A stretch of DNA of 64,000 nt from Yersinia pekkanenii (GTDB taxonomy: Bacteria > Pseudomonadota > Gammaproteobacteria > Enterobacterales > Enterobacteriaceae): assembly GCF_001152565.1 (NCBI RefSeq), contig NZ_CQAZ01000006.1, positions 1-64,000 of the forward strand, given 5' to 3'. The translations under genes and the position numbers were made by a program. Each line of letters begins with the position of its first letter. Positions within the stretch are counted from its first letter, which is position 1. This document shows positions 42,865 to 51,385 of this stretch, in pieces. A model generated the notes under the pieces. That model was not told the DNA's origin. It did not search any database and was given only the letters and a program-made list of their open reading frames with translations.

Positions 42865-43257
42865 TTATTCTTTCTCTGCCAATAGTTGGGCCTCAAGCCA
42901 GTTTTTCAGCTCTGGTGGGGCCGTTTTCAAACTGTTAGAACCACGGGTGATAGTCGCAATGCCTGCGCCCAACTGATTTTTCAGTTCACGCTGGCTTAGT
43001 TCGCCACGCATTAACTCCTCAATGATACGCACCCGAGTCCCCAAAGCGGTACGCTCATCTGGCGTCAGCATCAATTGCAACAGCGGTAAATGCAGGTCTT
43101 GCGCAATGGCACTTTGCAGCAGCGCAACAAAGCTCAACCAGTGCTGATTATCTTCAGGTGACAATGCCGGATCTGGTGCGGGAGGCGTATTAACCGAGTG
43201 TTGAGTCGCCGGTGAATCAGACATTTGCTTTTCGTTGGCCAACGATCGTGTGTTCAT
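42865..43257 (-). CDS. trpR: Trp operon repressor
   Basis: Tryptophan-activated repressor of trpEDCBA, aroH and trpR. 130 residues against 108 in E. coli; the core [20 protein letters not shown] and the helix-turn-helix [20 protein letters not shown] are intact. The added length is a Pro/Ser-rich N-terminal tail. The ATG at 43255-43257 is used; an internal ATG at 43224 (MSDSPATQ) is possible. A trp operator lies 12 bases upstream of the chosen start. Downstream of sltY, as in E. coli, but separated by an ERIC element. Confidence 0.95.
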   Translation of the reverse strand: MNTRSLANEKQMSDSPATQHSVNTPPAPDPALSPEDNQHWLSFVALLQSAIAQDLHLPLLQLMLTPDERTALGTRVRIIEELMRGELSQRELKNQLGAGIATITRGSNSLKTAPPELKNWLEAQLLAEKE

Positions 43258-43268
43258 GATATGCCGCC

Positions 43269-43286
43269 ATACTATTTAACTAGTAC
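43269..43286. promoter_or_regulatory. Trp operator upstream of trpR
   Basis: atactatttaactagtac matches the symmetric TrpR operator GTACTAGTTAACTAGTAC at 16 of 18 positions. Its place just before trpR implies autoregulation, as in E. coli. Confidence 0.8.
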
Positions 43287-43310
43287 AGCAGCTTATCATA
43301 ACCGCAGATA

Positions 43311-43455
43311 TACCCAAAGAACTTGGACACCAAAGGCAAAGAGGCTCCTCAACGTCATTGGCGTTGCGGCAAGGCAGCAAGCGAGCAAATCCTGAATCAC
43401 TTACTCTGGTAAGTGCGCGTAGCTAACACCCCTGTGGCGTCAAGGACAAAGGGGG
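43311..43455. repeat. ERIC element between sltY and trpR
   Basis: Contains cattggcgttgcggcaaggc, a core aatcacttactctggtaagt and a right end gtggcgtcaaggac. An extra stretch (about 43320-43355) near the left end departs from other copies. The right end abuts the sltY stop at 43458. Confidence 0.8.
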
Positions 43456-43457
43456 GG

Positions 43458-45377
43458 TCAGTAGCGCCTCTGCCACTCGGCATCACTCAGCACCTTCGCA
43501 GGGCGATTCATAAAGTGCCGATAAAAGGCATCGTAAGCCAGCACGTTCTTTACATAACCGCGGGTTTCAGAGAAAGGAATGCTTTCAATGAATGCCACGG
43601 CATCAACCTGCCCTGCGCTGTTACCCAACCAGGTATTCACTCGTGATGGACCCGCATTATAGGCTGCGCTGGATAAAATACGGTTGCGCCCGAACTGCTG
43701 ATAAACTTCTTCCAGATAACGGGTACCAATCTCGATGTTAGTTACTGGGTCCAGCAATTGGCTACTATTGACATAACCACTGATATTATTCAGTTTCACC
43801 GTGTGTTCTGCGGTACGCGGCATCACCTGCATTAACCCTGCAGCCCCGACCGGTGACTGTGCTTTTGGGTTCCAGGCGCTTTCCTGACGGGCAATCGCCA
43901 TCGCATAGCTTGGCGTGATCCCTTTACCTTCGGTTGCTTGACGGAACTCTTTCGTCCATGCCAATGGGAAACGCTCTTCCAGATGATCCCATAGCTTGGC
44001 AACAATAGTGGCCTGCACGCTCAGGTCGGCCCATTTCTGATCAAATGCATAGCGTGCCAATGCTTCTTGCTCTGGTTTACTGCGGCTGGCAACCAGATAG
44101 CTCCACTCGTTACGAGCCAGATTATCCATATTCCAATACATTAACTCGCGCACCCGGGCAATTTCTGGCCGCTGTGCCAATGATGCATCAGGTTTCGTGG
44201 CAACCTGCACATTAATGGGGTAAGGCGCACCCAGTTTTTGCGCGGCAACCATCGGATAAAAACCGCGCTCTTGCATCAGGCTGCGCAAGATAGCTTCGCC
44301 CTCGGTTTTTTTACCTTGTTCCAATAATAGCGATGCGCGCCAGTAGCGCCACTCATCTTTGTCTTGGGCATCGGCCGGTAAACGGGCCAGCCAGGTGGCT
44401 AACCCTTGGCGGTCGCCACTGCCCAGTGACATGCGGATGCGACGTTCCAATAAGGGGGTCGAATGGCTACGCAAGGTCACTTGATCCCGCCATTTGGCTT
44501 GATCGTAAGTCGCATCAGTCCCCATCAAGCGCCAGGCAACCGCCTCTTCCAGCGCCAACTTCTCGCTGTCGTCCATTTTTTGCAGCCGAGCCAGAGTGGG
44601 GATCATAGCGCGTGCATTTTCCACGTCTTGCCGCGCCAGGCGGGTAAAAGCAATGGTGGTGGCTGAACGGGTAAAATCTGTTGGCCCAACGCTACGGGCA
44701 AAGCTTTCAACACTGGCAGGGTCACTTTGCAGTTTCGCCAGAGCGGTGCCCATGGTCTGATAATCCGCTGGCAGTTGTTTGAGTAAATAACTCACCAAAC
44801 TGGCATTCCCCTCTTTCAACGCCAGCTTCATCCGTGCCAGTGTTGCCAGTGGGGTTTGATGCCCGGCTTGTTGCCAGACACCGAATAATTTATTGCAACT
44901 GCCCGGCAGTGCCTGACCATTGAGCCAAATCTTGCTCGCCCCGTCCCAGGCCACCTGCTGCTCGCCAGTGGCCCATTTGGCGTAGTAATAGTTACATTGC
45001 GCGGCGACCGGTTTAGGCGCGCTAGGGCTGAATGCCAGTAACCCACGCCAGTCTTCACGACGAGCCAGCTCATTAACAAAACGGGATGACAGCGAACGTG
45101 CTGGCGGCAAGGTTGGATTACGGCTAAGGAAATCGTTCACTTGTGCCGCACTCACCTGGCTCAGGTCTTGCGTTAACTGGCGGTACTCCAGATACGGGTA
45201 CAGGGGATAGTCGCGCAACGTGGGCATCAGTTGCACCACGGTATCCATCTGATTACTGTCCCAGGCCAGTTTAACTTGCTGATAGCGTTGACGTTGGGCA
45301 TCAATAGAGTCGGCCAATGCCGCTCCTGAAGCCGTCACCAGACACACGCCAATCGCCAGATATCGCCATTTGTACAT
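43458..45377 (-). CDS. sltY: Soluble lytic murein transglycosylase Slt70
   Basis: Periplasmic enzyme that cleaves peptidoglycan to 1,6-anhydromuropeptides. 639 residues (E. coli 645): signal peptide ending GAALA before DSIDAQRQRYQQ, a long alpha-superhelical U and L domain, then the lysozyme-like catalytic domain with the acid Glu in MAIARQESAWNPKAQSP, SPVGAAGLMQVMPRTAEH and SAAYNAGPSRVNTWLG. Single gene followed by an ERIC element and trpR. Confidence 0.96.
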   Translation of the reverse strand: MYKWRYLAIGVCLVTASGAALADSIDAQRQRYQQVKLAWDSNQMDTVVQLMPTLRDYPLYPYLEYRQLTQDLSQVSAAQVNDFLSRNPTLPPARSLSSRFVNELARREDWRGLLAFSPSAPKPVAAQCNYYYAKWATGEQQVAWDGASKIWLNGQALPGSCNKLFGVWQQAGHQTPLATLARMKLALKEGNASLVSYLLKQLPADYQTMGTALAKLQSDPASVESFARSVGPTDFTRSATTIAFTRLARQDVENARAMIPTLARLQKMDDSEKLALEEAVAWRLMGTDATYDQAKWRDQVTLRSHSTPLLERRIRMSLGSGDRQGLATWLARLPADAQDKDEWRYWRASLLLEQGKKTEGEAILRSLMQERGFYPMVAAQKLGAPYPINVQVATKPDASLAQRPEIARVRELMYWNMDNLARNEWSYLVASRSKPEQEALARYAFDQKWADLSVQATIVAKLWDHLEERFPLAWTKEFRQATEGKGITPSYAMAIARQESAWNPKAQSPVGAAGLMQVMPRTAEHTVKLNNISGYVNSSQLLDPVTNIEIGTRYLEEVYQQFGRNRILSSAAYNAGPSRVNTWLGNSAGQVDAVAFIESIPFSETRGYVKNVLAYDAFYRHFMNRPAKVLSDAEWQRRY

Positions 45378-45889
45378 ACTTACTGTTTCCTCACGGGTTG
45401 TTGGCTACTGCATTTCACTTGCCGCAACCTCTGATTAGCATAGTCACCATTAGTTCCGTCAGCAGAACATACTAACGAAGAGTTTCACCCGATAGCCAGC
45501 GATTACACAGACTAATAGGCACGGAAAATTAATTTTCCTGTGTGATAGTTTAAACCGACGGGGATATTCAGTGTGTTGGAAAAGATATTCCCTAGAGAAA
45601 TTACCCCTATAATAACTTATCATTCAATTGGTTATTATAAATACAGCGCTGAATTTTTAGACTTTATTATCTCAGATCAAAGCACTATTTTGATAAAAAT
45701 CTACTATCCTTGCTAAATATAATTAAGTTATTGTAAATAACTCATTCAGAATCATTTTTTAATAAAAATAAAATAATTAAGGGCAGGTTTTTCATGGAAG
45801 GAAAAAGCTGCACCATTGACCTACCCAGTAAATAAATGAAAACGAATAGATAGATTTCAGATTTATTAATTTTTAAGAAGGTTCTTTCA
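45378..45889. other. AT-rich spacer between sltY and the P-type ATPase
   Basis: About 510 bases with no accepted gene. It holds the divergent promoters and a loose inverted repeat (aataac near 45610 with gttatt near 45631). No known operator was recognised. Confidence 0.4.
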
Positions 45890-48616
45890 ATGCAAAACTC
45901 ATCAAACCATAAACCCGCTTCTCCCCCTCCAGAGGGAAAAGCTTGGTATCAACTTACTGCGGAAGAATCTTTGCAGCATTTACATAGCCGCGAAGAAGGA
46001 TTAACCCCACAAGAGGCGGAAGAACGCCTTAAGCAGTACGGTCCTAATGCCCTGCCCGCCAAAAAAAATAAGCATCCGTTACTGCAGTTTTTAGCTCACT
46101 TTAATGACGTCCTGATTTACATTTTATTAGCAGCAGCATTGGTTAAAGGTCTGATGGGTCATTCAGTTGACACGATTATTATCCTTTGTGTGGCGGTCAT
46201 TAATGCCTTAATTGGTTATGTTCAGGAAAATAAAGCCGAGAAGTCACTGAAAAGCATACAGAATATGCTGTCCAGTAAAGCTGTCGTCATTCGTGATGGC
46301 AGCGCACAAACCATTGATGCGCAGAATCTGGTGCCCGGTGATATCGTCACCTTGAAGCCAGGGGATAAGATCCCCGCCGATCTGCGGTTATTGGAAGCCC
46401 ATAATCTCCAGATTGAAGAAGCTATCCTGACCGGTGAATCAACCGTGGTTGAGAAGCAAACCGGGGTGATTGAAAACGAATCTGTCATTGGCGATCGCAA
46501 AAACCTACTGTTCTCAGGGACCACCATCAGTGCCGGTACGGCAAAAGGCTTAGTGATTGCCAGTGGCGGTGATACCGAGCTGGGCCATATCAACCAGATG
46601 ATGTCAGAGGTGAAATCGACCCGTACCCCACTGTTGCAACAAATGGATCGTCTGGGTAAAGCCATTTTCATCCTGATTCTGGTGATGATGGCGTTCTTGT
46701 TCGTCTTTGCCTTTATCCTGCGCGACCTGCCGGTTGATGAACTGTTACTGGCCTTGATAAGCCTGGCGGTGGCATCGGTTCCGGAAGGCTTACCGGCCAT
46801 TATTTCGATTATCCTCTCCTTGGGTGTGCAAGCGATGGCGCGTAACCGCGCAATTATCCGCAAGCTACCAACGGTAGAAACCTTAGGTGCCATGACTGTC
46901 GTCTGTTCCGATAAGACCGGTACCCTGACCATGAACGAAATGACCGTTAAAGCGGTAATTCTGGCCGACCATTGCTATCGCGTGGAAGGCGAAAGCTATG
47001 AGCCAGTCGGCAACATCTACCCGGAAGGTAGCGACCAGCAAGCTTCGCTGGAGACCAACTGTGCGCTGAAGACATTTATTACTGCGGTGAATTTGTGTAA
47101 TGACAGCCAAATTCAAAAGAACGATCAAGGCCATTGGGCCATTACTGGCGGCCCGACCGAAGGCGCATTAAAAGTGTTAGCCGCCAAATCGGGTATTGCG
47201 CTGGGCGAGGTCACTCAGCACGGTAAAATTCCTTTTGATTCATCTTATAAATACATGGCCACCAGCCATCAGGTTCAAGCAGAAAATAGTATTTTCCTAA
47301 CCGGCGCACCCGATGTGTTGTTTACCTTCTGCCAGCAAGAGCTGACGGACAACGGTGTGGCACCGTTCCGCCGCGACTATTGGGAAGCCGAGATGGGGCG
47401 TTATGCCAAGCAAGGTCTGCGCATGGTAGCCGCGGCCTTCCGCCCAACAGAGCATGCAGTCAGTGAGCTGAACCACAGCGATATCCAGCAAGGGATGGTG
47501 TTTGTCGGCATCGCCGGCATGATGGACCCACCACGGCCAGAAGCCATTGACGCGATCGCCACCTGCCAACAGGCCGGTATTCGCGTGAAGATGATAACCG
47601 GCGACCATCAGGAAACCGCGATGGCAATTGGTGCCATGCTGGGGATAGGTAATGGGAAAGACTCCATTACCGGTGGCCAGTTGGAACATATGGACGATAA
47701 AGAATTGGCAGAAGCGGCCGTTCGTTATGATATTTTCGCCCGTACCAGCCCGGAACATAAACTGCGCTTGGTCAAAGCGTTGCAAGAGAAAGGCGAAATC
47801 GTGGGTATGACCGGCGATGGCGTTAACGATGCTCCAGCGCTGAAGCAGGCTGATGTGGGTATCGCCATGGGGATCAAGGGTACCGAGGTGACGAAAGAAG
47901 CCGCCGATATGGTGCTGTCAGATGATAACTTCGCCACCATTGCCCATGCCGTTGAAGAAGGCCGTCGTGTTTACGATAACCTGAAGAAAACTATCTTGTT
48001 TGTCTTGCCAACCAACCTGGCGCAAGGGCTATTAATCATCTTTGCCATCCTGGCTGGTGCAGTTATTCCGCTAACGCCACTGCAAATCCTCTGGATAAAC
48101 ATGGCAACATCCACCACGCTTTCCTTCGGTTTAGCATTTGAGCCAGCAGAAAGAGGCATTATGCGGCGCAATCCGCGTGACCCATCAAAACATGTGTTAG
48201 ACGGCCATGCCATCTGGCGTATCGCCTTTGTCGGGACCTTGATTGCCTGTAGTGCTTTTGCCTTGGAAGCCTATATGGAACCACGCGGTTACAGCACCGA
48301 ATTTATCCGTACCGTGTTGATGCAAACACTGGTGACCGCACAATGGATTTATATGTTTAACTGCCGTGTGATGGACCGCTTCCCGCTGAACAAAGAAATA
48401 TTTGTGAACAAAGGATTGTGGTTAGTTTCTGGCGTACTGGTGGTGTTGCAGTTAGCCATCATCTATCTGCCGTTTATGAATACCGCATTCGGCACCGAAC
48501 CTCTGCCAGCTTATTATTGGGGTGTAACCTTGTTGGTTTCTATCGCGATCTTCCTGATCGTAGAAGTCGAGAAATGGGTTATCGGTCGCTTCAAACGCAC
48601 CTCGAACCCTATCTGA
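45890..48616 (+). CDS. Type II cation-transporting P-type ATPase
   Basis: A 908-residue pump of the SERCA/PMCA/Na+,K+-ATPase branch with ten predicted helices. Motifs: N-terminal LTAEESLQHLHSREEGLTP, TGES (181-184) of the A domain, VPEGLP in M4 (E299), the phosphorylated D341 in CSDKTGTLT, KMITGDHQETA and TGDGVNDAPALKQADVGIAM. Ligand positions of SERCA map to N709, Q712 (Glu in SERCA), N737, T740 and S741 (Asp in SERCA), so two carboxylates are missing and a plain Ca2+ pump is doubtful; Na+, K+ or H+ are options. Single gene with its own terminator; not part of the E. coli gene order here. Confidence 0.88.
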   Translation: MQNSSNHKPASPPPEGKAWYQLTAEESLQHLHSREEGLTPQEAEERLKQYGPNALPAKKNKHPLLQFLAHFNDVLIYILLAAALVKGLMGHSVDTIIILCVAVINALIGYVQENKAEKSLKSIQNMLSSKAVVIRDGSAQTIDAQNLVPGDIVTLKPGDKIPADLRLLEAHNLQIEEAILTGESTVVEKQTGVIENESVIGDRKNLLFSGTTISAGTAKGLVIASGGDTELGHINQMMSEVKSTRTPLLQQMDRLGKAIFILILVMMAFLFVFAFILRDLPVDELLLALISLAVASVPEGLPAIISIILSLGVQAMARNRAIIRKLPTVETLGAMTVVCSDKTGTLTMNEMTVKAVILADHCYRVEGESYEPVGNIYPEGSDQQASLETNCALKTFITAVNLCNDSQIQKNDQGHWAITGGPTEGALKVLAAKSGIALGEVTQHGKIPFDSSYKYMATSHQVQAENSIFLTGAPDVLFTFCQQELTDNGVAPFRRDYWEAEMGRYAKQGLRMVAAAFRPTEHAVSELNHSDIQQGMVFVGIAGMMDPPRPEAIDAIATCQQAGIRVKMITGDHQETAMAIGAMLGIGNGKDSITGGQLEHMDDKELAEAAVRYDIFARTSPEHKLRLVKALQEKGEIVGMTGDGVNDAPALKQADVGIAMGIKGTEVTKEAADMVLSDDNFATIAHAVEEGRRVYDNLKKTILFVLPTNLAQGLLIIFAILAGAVIPLTPLQILWINMATSTTLSFGLAFEPAERGIMRRNPRDPSKHVLDGHAIWRIAFVGTLIACSAFALEAYMEPRGYSTEFIRTVLMQTLVTAQWIYMFNCRVMDRFPLNKEIFVNKGLWLVSGVLVVLQLAIIYLPFMNTAFGTEPLPAYYWGVTLLVSIAIFLIVEVEKWVIGRFKRTSNPI

Positions 48617-48637
48617 GATTAACAACTGCAATCACTG

Positions 48638-48664
48638 AACCCGGCTAATCAGTCGGGTTTTTTT
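48638..48664 (+). terminator. Rho-independent terminator of the P-type ATPase gene
   Basis: aacccg (48638-48643) and cgggtt (48654-48659) pair, with a loop that can pair further, followed by a T run. Confidence 0.8.
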
Positions 48665-48818
48665 ATATCAGTTAAAAATAGGGCTTAAGATAAATCGCAG
48701 ATTGTCGATACTGTGACTATTATTGCCTCAATAAAATTCTATAATAGAACAGCGACGATTTATTATCTGACGGCTGCAATCAACATGTAAACAACGTCGC
48801 CCTACAGGGAGCGTAAAA

Positions 48819-49448
48819 ATGAATATCGCAACTTGCGCAATTAATGACGTCAGCAACTCTAAACGCTATGATTCGCTCAAGCTGGTTACGCTACGTCGTG
48901 TCTCGCAGGCCTGTGTGTCTATTTTATTATTATTATCAGTTTTGTTCACATCTTTCCCCTTAAGGGCCGCGAGTAACGTAAGTGAAGAACTTGTCCAAGA
49001 ACGTAATGATTCCGCCACCAAGATGGTGCTGGGCATCATCAGTTATGCACGCTGGCCGGAACCACTGCCCGTGATTCGCTTGTGCGTTGTTGCCCCTACT
49101 GATTATGCACAAGAGCTTTTTAATCCGGCATTAATGCAAACCTCGCATCCGATTAAAACACAAAGCTATTCACTCTCTGATGTCTCAATTGCGACCCATT
49201 GCGATGTCGTTTATCTGGGTCATGTCGATATACAACAGCGTCAAGAACTGGCGACCCAACTTTCTGGGCATTCGGTTCTGACCATCAGTGAAGATTATGA
49301 CGAATGCACTTTTGGCAGTGCATTTTGTTTACTACTGGAAGACAAGCAAGCCTCTTTCAAAGTTAATATGGATGCATTAGCGCGCGCTGGAGTTCGGGTT
49401 CACCCCAGCGTGTTGCAACTTGCTCGTAAAAAAGCTGGCGCATTATGA
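48819..49448 (+). CDS. hmsC: Periplasmic YfiR-type repressor HmsC
   Basis: Periplasmic inhibitor of the diguanylate cyclase HmsD; in Y. pestis loss of HmsC raises c-di-GMP and biofilm. 209 residues. A long N-terminus precedes a hydrophobic signal segment (VSILLLLSVLFTSFPLRAAS), then the YfiR domain with MVLGIISYARWPEP, LCVVAPTDYA and two cysteine-containing segments (THCDVVYLG, DECTFGSAFCLLLED). Four cysteines after the signal fit redox-controlled folding, as in Pseudomonas YfiR. Stop overlaps the hmsD start in ATGA. First gene of hmsCDE. Confidence 0.9.
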   Translation: MNIATCAINDVSNSKRYDSLKLVTLRRVSQACVSILLLLSVLFTSFPLRAASNVSEELVQERNDSATKMVLGIISYARWPEPLPVIRLCVVAPTDYAQELFNPALMQTSHPIKTQSYSLSDVSIATHCDVVYLGHVDIQQRQELATQLSGHSVLTISEDYDECTFGSAFCLLLEDKQASFKVNMDALARAGVRVHPSVLQLARKKAGAL

Positions 49449-50764
49449 GTTCAATAAAGCACAAGTCTGCTCAACAGACAAAAAAACACAATAACTCCGC
49501 AAAACTACCCACGCTTGGACGGGTATTGGGCCGAATACATTTAACAGTGGCATTAGTCTCAGTCGCAACGGCGGGTATTTTCCTGACACTCGCGGCATTG
49601 TTTGCATTGCGCGTTTATGCTGACCATAACCTACATTTGGTTGCCCGTGCTATCAGCTATACCACTGAAGCTGCGGTTGTTTTTGGCGATAGTGTCGCGG
49701 CTAATGAAGCACTGTCTCTGATTGCTGCCAATGAAGAAATTGCAGAGGCCAAGATCCTGGATCTTAATGGCCGGGTGTTGGCGAGTTGGACACAGCCTGA
49801 CAATGGCCCACTGCACCAGATAGAACAAGGTCTCGCCCACTGGGCGTTGCCTAATCCCGTGGTGCTACCCATGATTCATGCTGGTAATGAAATCGGCAGG
49901 ATAGTGATTATCGGCCATGGTGGCAGCCTACTGCGTTTTCTACTGCAAGGATTAGCAGGCATGCTTTTTTGCCTGGTTCTTAGCACCGTGGTGGCGTTAT
50001 TTCTGTCACGCCGTATGCTGTTTGGCATCATCGAATCGTTGAACAGAATCACTGAAGTTGCTCATAATGTTAGCCGCCATCGCAGCTTTGGTCAGCGCGT
50101 CCCTTCAGCAAAAATTGCCGAGTTGAACGAACTAAGTAACGACTTCAATGGGTTGCTGAAAGAACTGGAAGTGTGGCAGGCACATTTGACCCAGGAAAAT
50201 GACTTCCTCGCCCATCGTGCCGCTCATGACAGCCTGACCGGATTAGCAAACCGTGCCTTTTTTGAAGGCCGATTAAGCCGTATGCTCCGTGATTGTGATG
50301 CCAATGAGCACGTCGCGGTGCTATTCCTTGATGGTGACCGTTTCAAAGAAATCAATGATAGCTATGGTCATGCTGCGGGTGACGTGGTTCTCACCACCAT
50401 TGCTGATCGTATTCGCGCGTTACTGCGCGAAACCGATTTGGTCGCGCGCCTGGGCGGCGATGAGTTTGCCATATTACTGGCACCTATCCACAACGCTAAT
50501 GATGTTATTACTATTGCCGATAACATTATCGACAGCATGGCCCAACCCATTGTTCTGGTAGATGGTAGTGAGATAAAAACCTCTCTCAGTATTGGTATTG
50601 CGATTTATCCGGATCATGCGCAAACACCTGAAGAACTCTTACAGAGGGCAGACGAAGCCATGTATCAAGCGAAGAAGAATTTCCAGTCCGGCGGGCGGGT
50701 CATTGCTAATCAATCGGATGTTATTCATACAGAAAACTTAAGGCAACTGATATGCAGGGATTGA
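49445..50764 (+). CDS. hmsD: Diguanylate cyclase HmsD
   Basis: Inner-membrane diguanylate cyclase making c-di-GMP for Hms-dependent biofilm. 439 residues: TM1 about 32-58, a periplasmic CHASE8-like sensor domain (about 60-160), TM2 about 162-188, HAMP (about 189-245), then GGDEF domain with DSLTGLANRAFF (262-273), LDGDRFKEINDSYGH and an intact GGDEF active site (337-341). An inhibitory-site RETD (328-331) lies five residues before it, so product inhibition is expected. Homologue of Pseudomonas YfiN/TpbB; overlaps hmsC and hmsE. Confidence 0.93.
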   Translation: MSSIKHKSAQQTKKHNNSAKLPTLGRVLGRIHLTVALVSVATAGIFLTLAALFALRVYADHNLHLVARAISYTTEAAVVFGDSVAANEALSLIAANEEIAEAKILDLNGRVLASWTQPDNGPLHQIEQGLAHWALPNPVVLPMIHAGNEIGRIVIIGHGGSLLRFLLQGLAGMLFCLVLSTVVALFLSRRMLFGIIESLNRITEVAHNVSRHRSFGQRVPSAKIAELNELSNDFNGLLKELEVWQAHLTQENDFLAHRAAHDSLTGLANRAFFEGRLSRMLRDCDANEHVAVLFLDGDRFKEINDSYGHAAGDVVLTTIADRIRALLRETDLVARLGGDEFAILLAPIHNANDVITIADNIIDSMAQPIVLVDGSEIKTSLSIGIAIYPDHAQTPEELLQRADEAMYQAKKNFQSGGRVIANQSDVIHTENLRQLICRD

Positions 50765-51258
50765 AAGAAAGTCATTTGATAAGACGTATCTGGGTCAGTT
50801 TTTTCGTCATGAGTTTATTGATATTGGTGGGCTGCCAGGCCAAACCACAGGGGCTGACACCGGAACAAATTGCTGCACTACAGGAGCAAGGGTTTAAACT
50901 AACCGATAATGGCTGGGAGTTTGGGCTAGCCAATAAAGTCTTATTCGATAGCGATGTCAGAAAATTAAACCCGACAGGTGTGCAGACAGTGCAGAATATT
51001 GGCCGGGCATTGACTGCCGTTGGGATTAAGCACTTACGCGTTGACGGGCATACCGACGCCATCGGTGAAGAGGGCTATAACCAACAGTTGTCGCTAGAAC
51101 GCGCTTCCGCAGTCGCCGATACCCTCGCGTCTATTGGCATTCCACGGGCCAATATTGAGGTCCAGGGTCGCGGCAAACTTAACCCTGTCGCCGATAACCG
51201 TACCGCCAAAGGGCGGGCAGAAAACCGCCGGGTGGCGATGATAGTGACAGCACCGTAA
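50752..51258 (+). CDS. hmsE: OmpA-like lipoprotein HmsE (YfiB type)
   Basis: Outer-membrane lipoprotein that in the YfiBNR system sequesters the periplasmic repressor. 168 residues: signal with lipobox LILVGC (Cys28), a short linker, and an OmpA/Pal peptidoglycan-binding domain with FDSDVRKLNPTG, VDGHTDAIGEEGYNQQLSLE and GRAENRRVAM. The start overlaps hmsD by 13 bases, so the three genes form one translational unit. In Y. pestis it has been linked to activation of HmsD through HmsC. Confidence 0.92.
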   Translation: MQGLKESHLIRRIWVSFFVMSLLILVGCQAKPQGLTPEQIAALQEQGFKLTDNGWEFGLANKVLFDSDVRKLNPTGVQTVQNIGRALTAVGIKHLRVDGHTDAIGEEGYNQQLSLERASAVADTLASIGIPRANIEVQGRGKLNPVADNRTAKGRAENRRVAMIVTAP

Positions 51259-51261
51259 GTC

Positions 51262-51312
51262 TTTACCGTTAGGCGGCTAACACCGCTGCAACGTCAAGGA
51301 CCAAGGGTATGG
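51262..51312. repeat. ERIC fragment upstream of ettA
   Basis: ggcggctaacaccgctgcaacgtcaagga-type sequence is the right third of an ERIC element; the left part and core are missing. It separates hmsE from ettA. Confidence 0.65.
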
Positions 51313-51385
51313 GATCTGGTAGCGAAACGGGCTACACTTCGCACCAGACATCCTATAAAAACTGATATAGAGAGGCAGATGCAAC

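Noticed and set aside
48720-48760. tataat upstream of hmsC as a defined promoter
   Set aside because: A -10-like tataat is visible, but no matching -35 at proper spacing was found, so no promoter was annotated.
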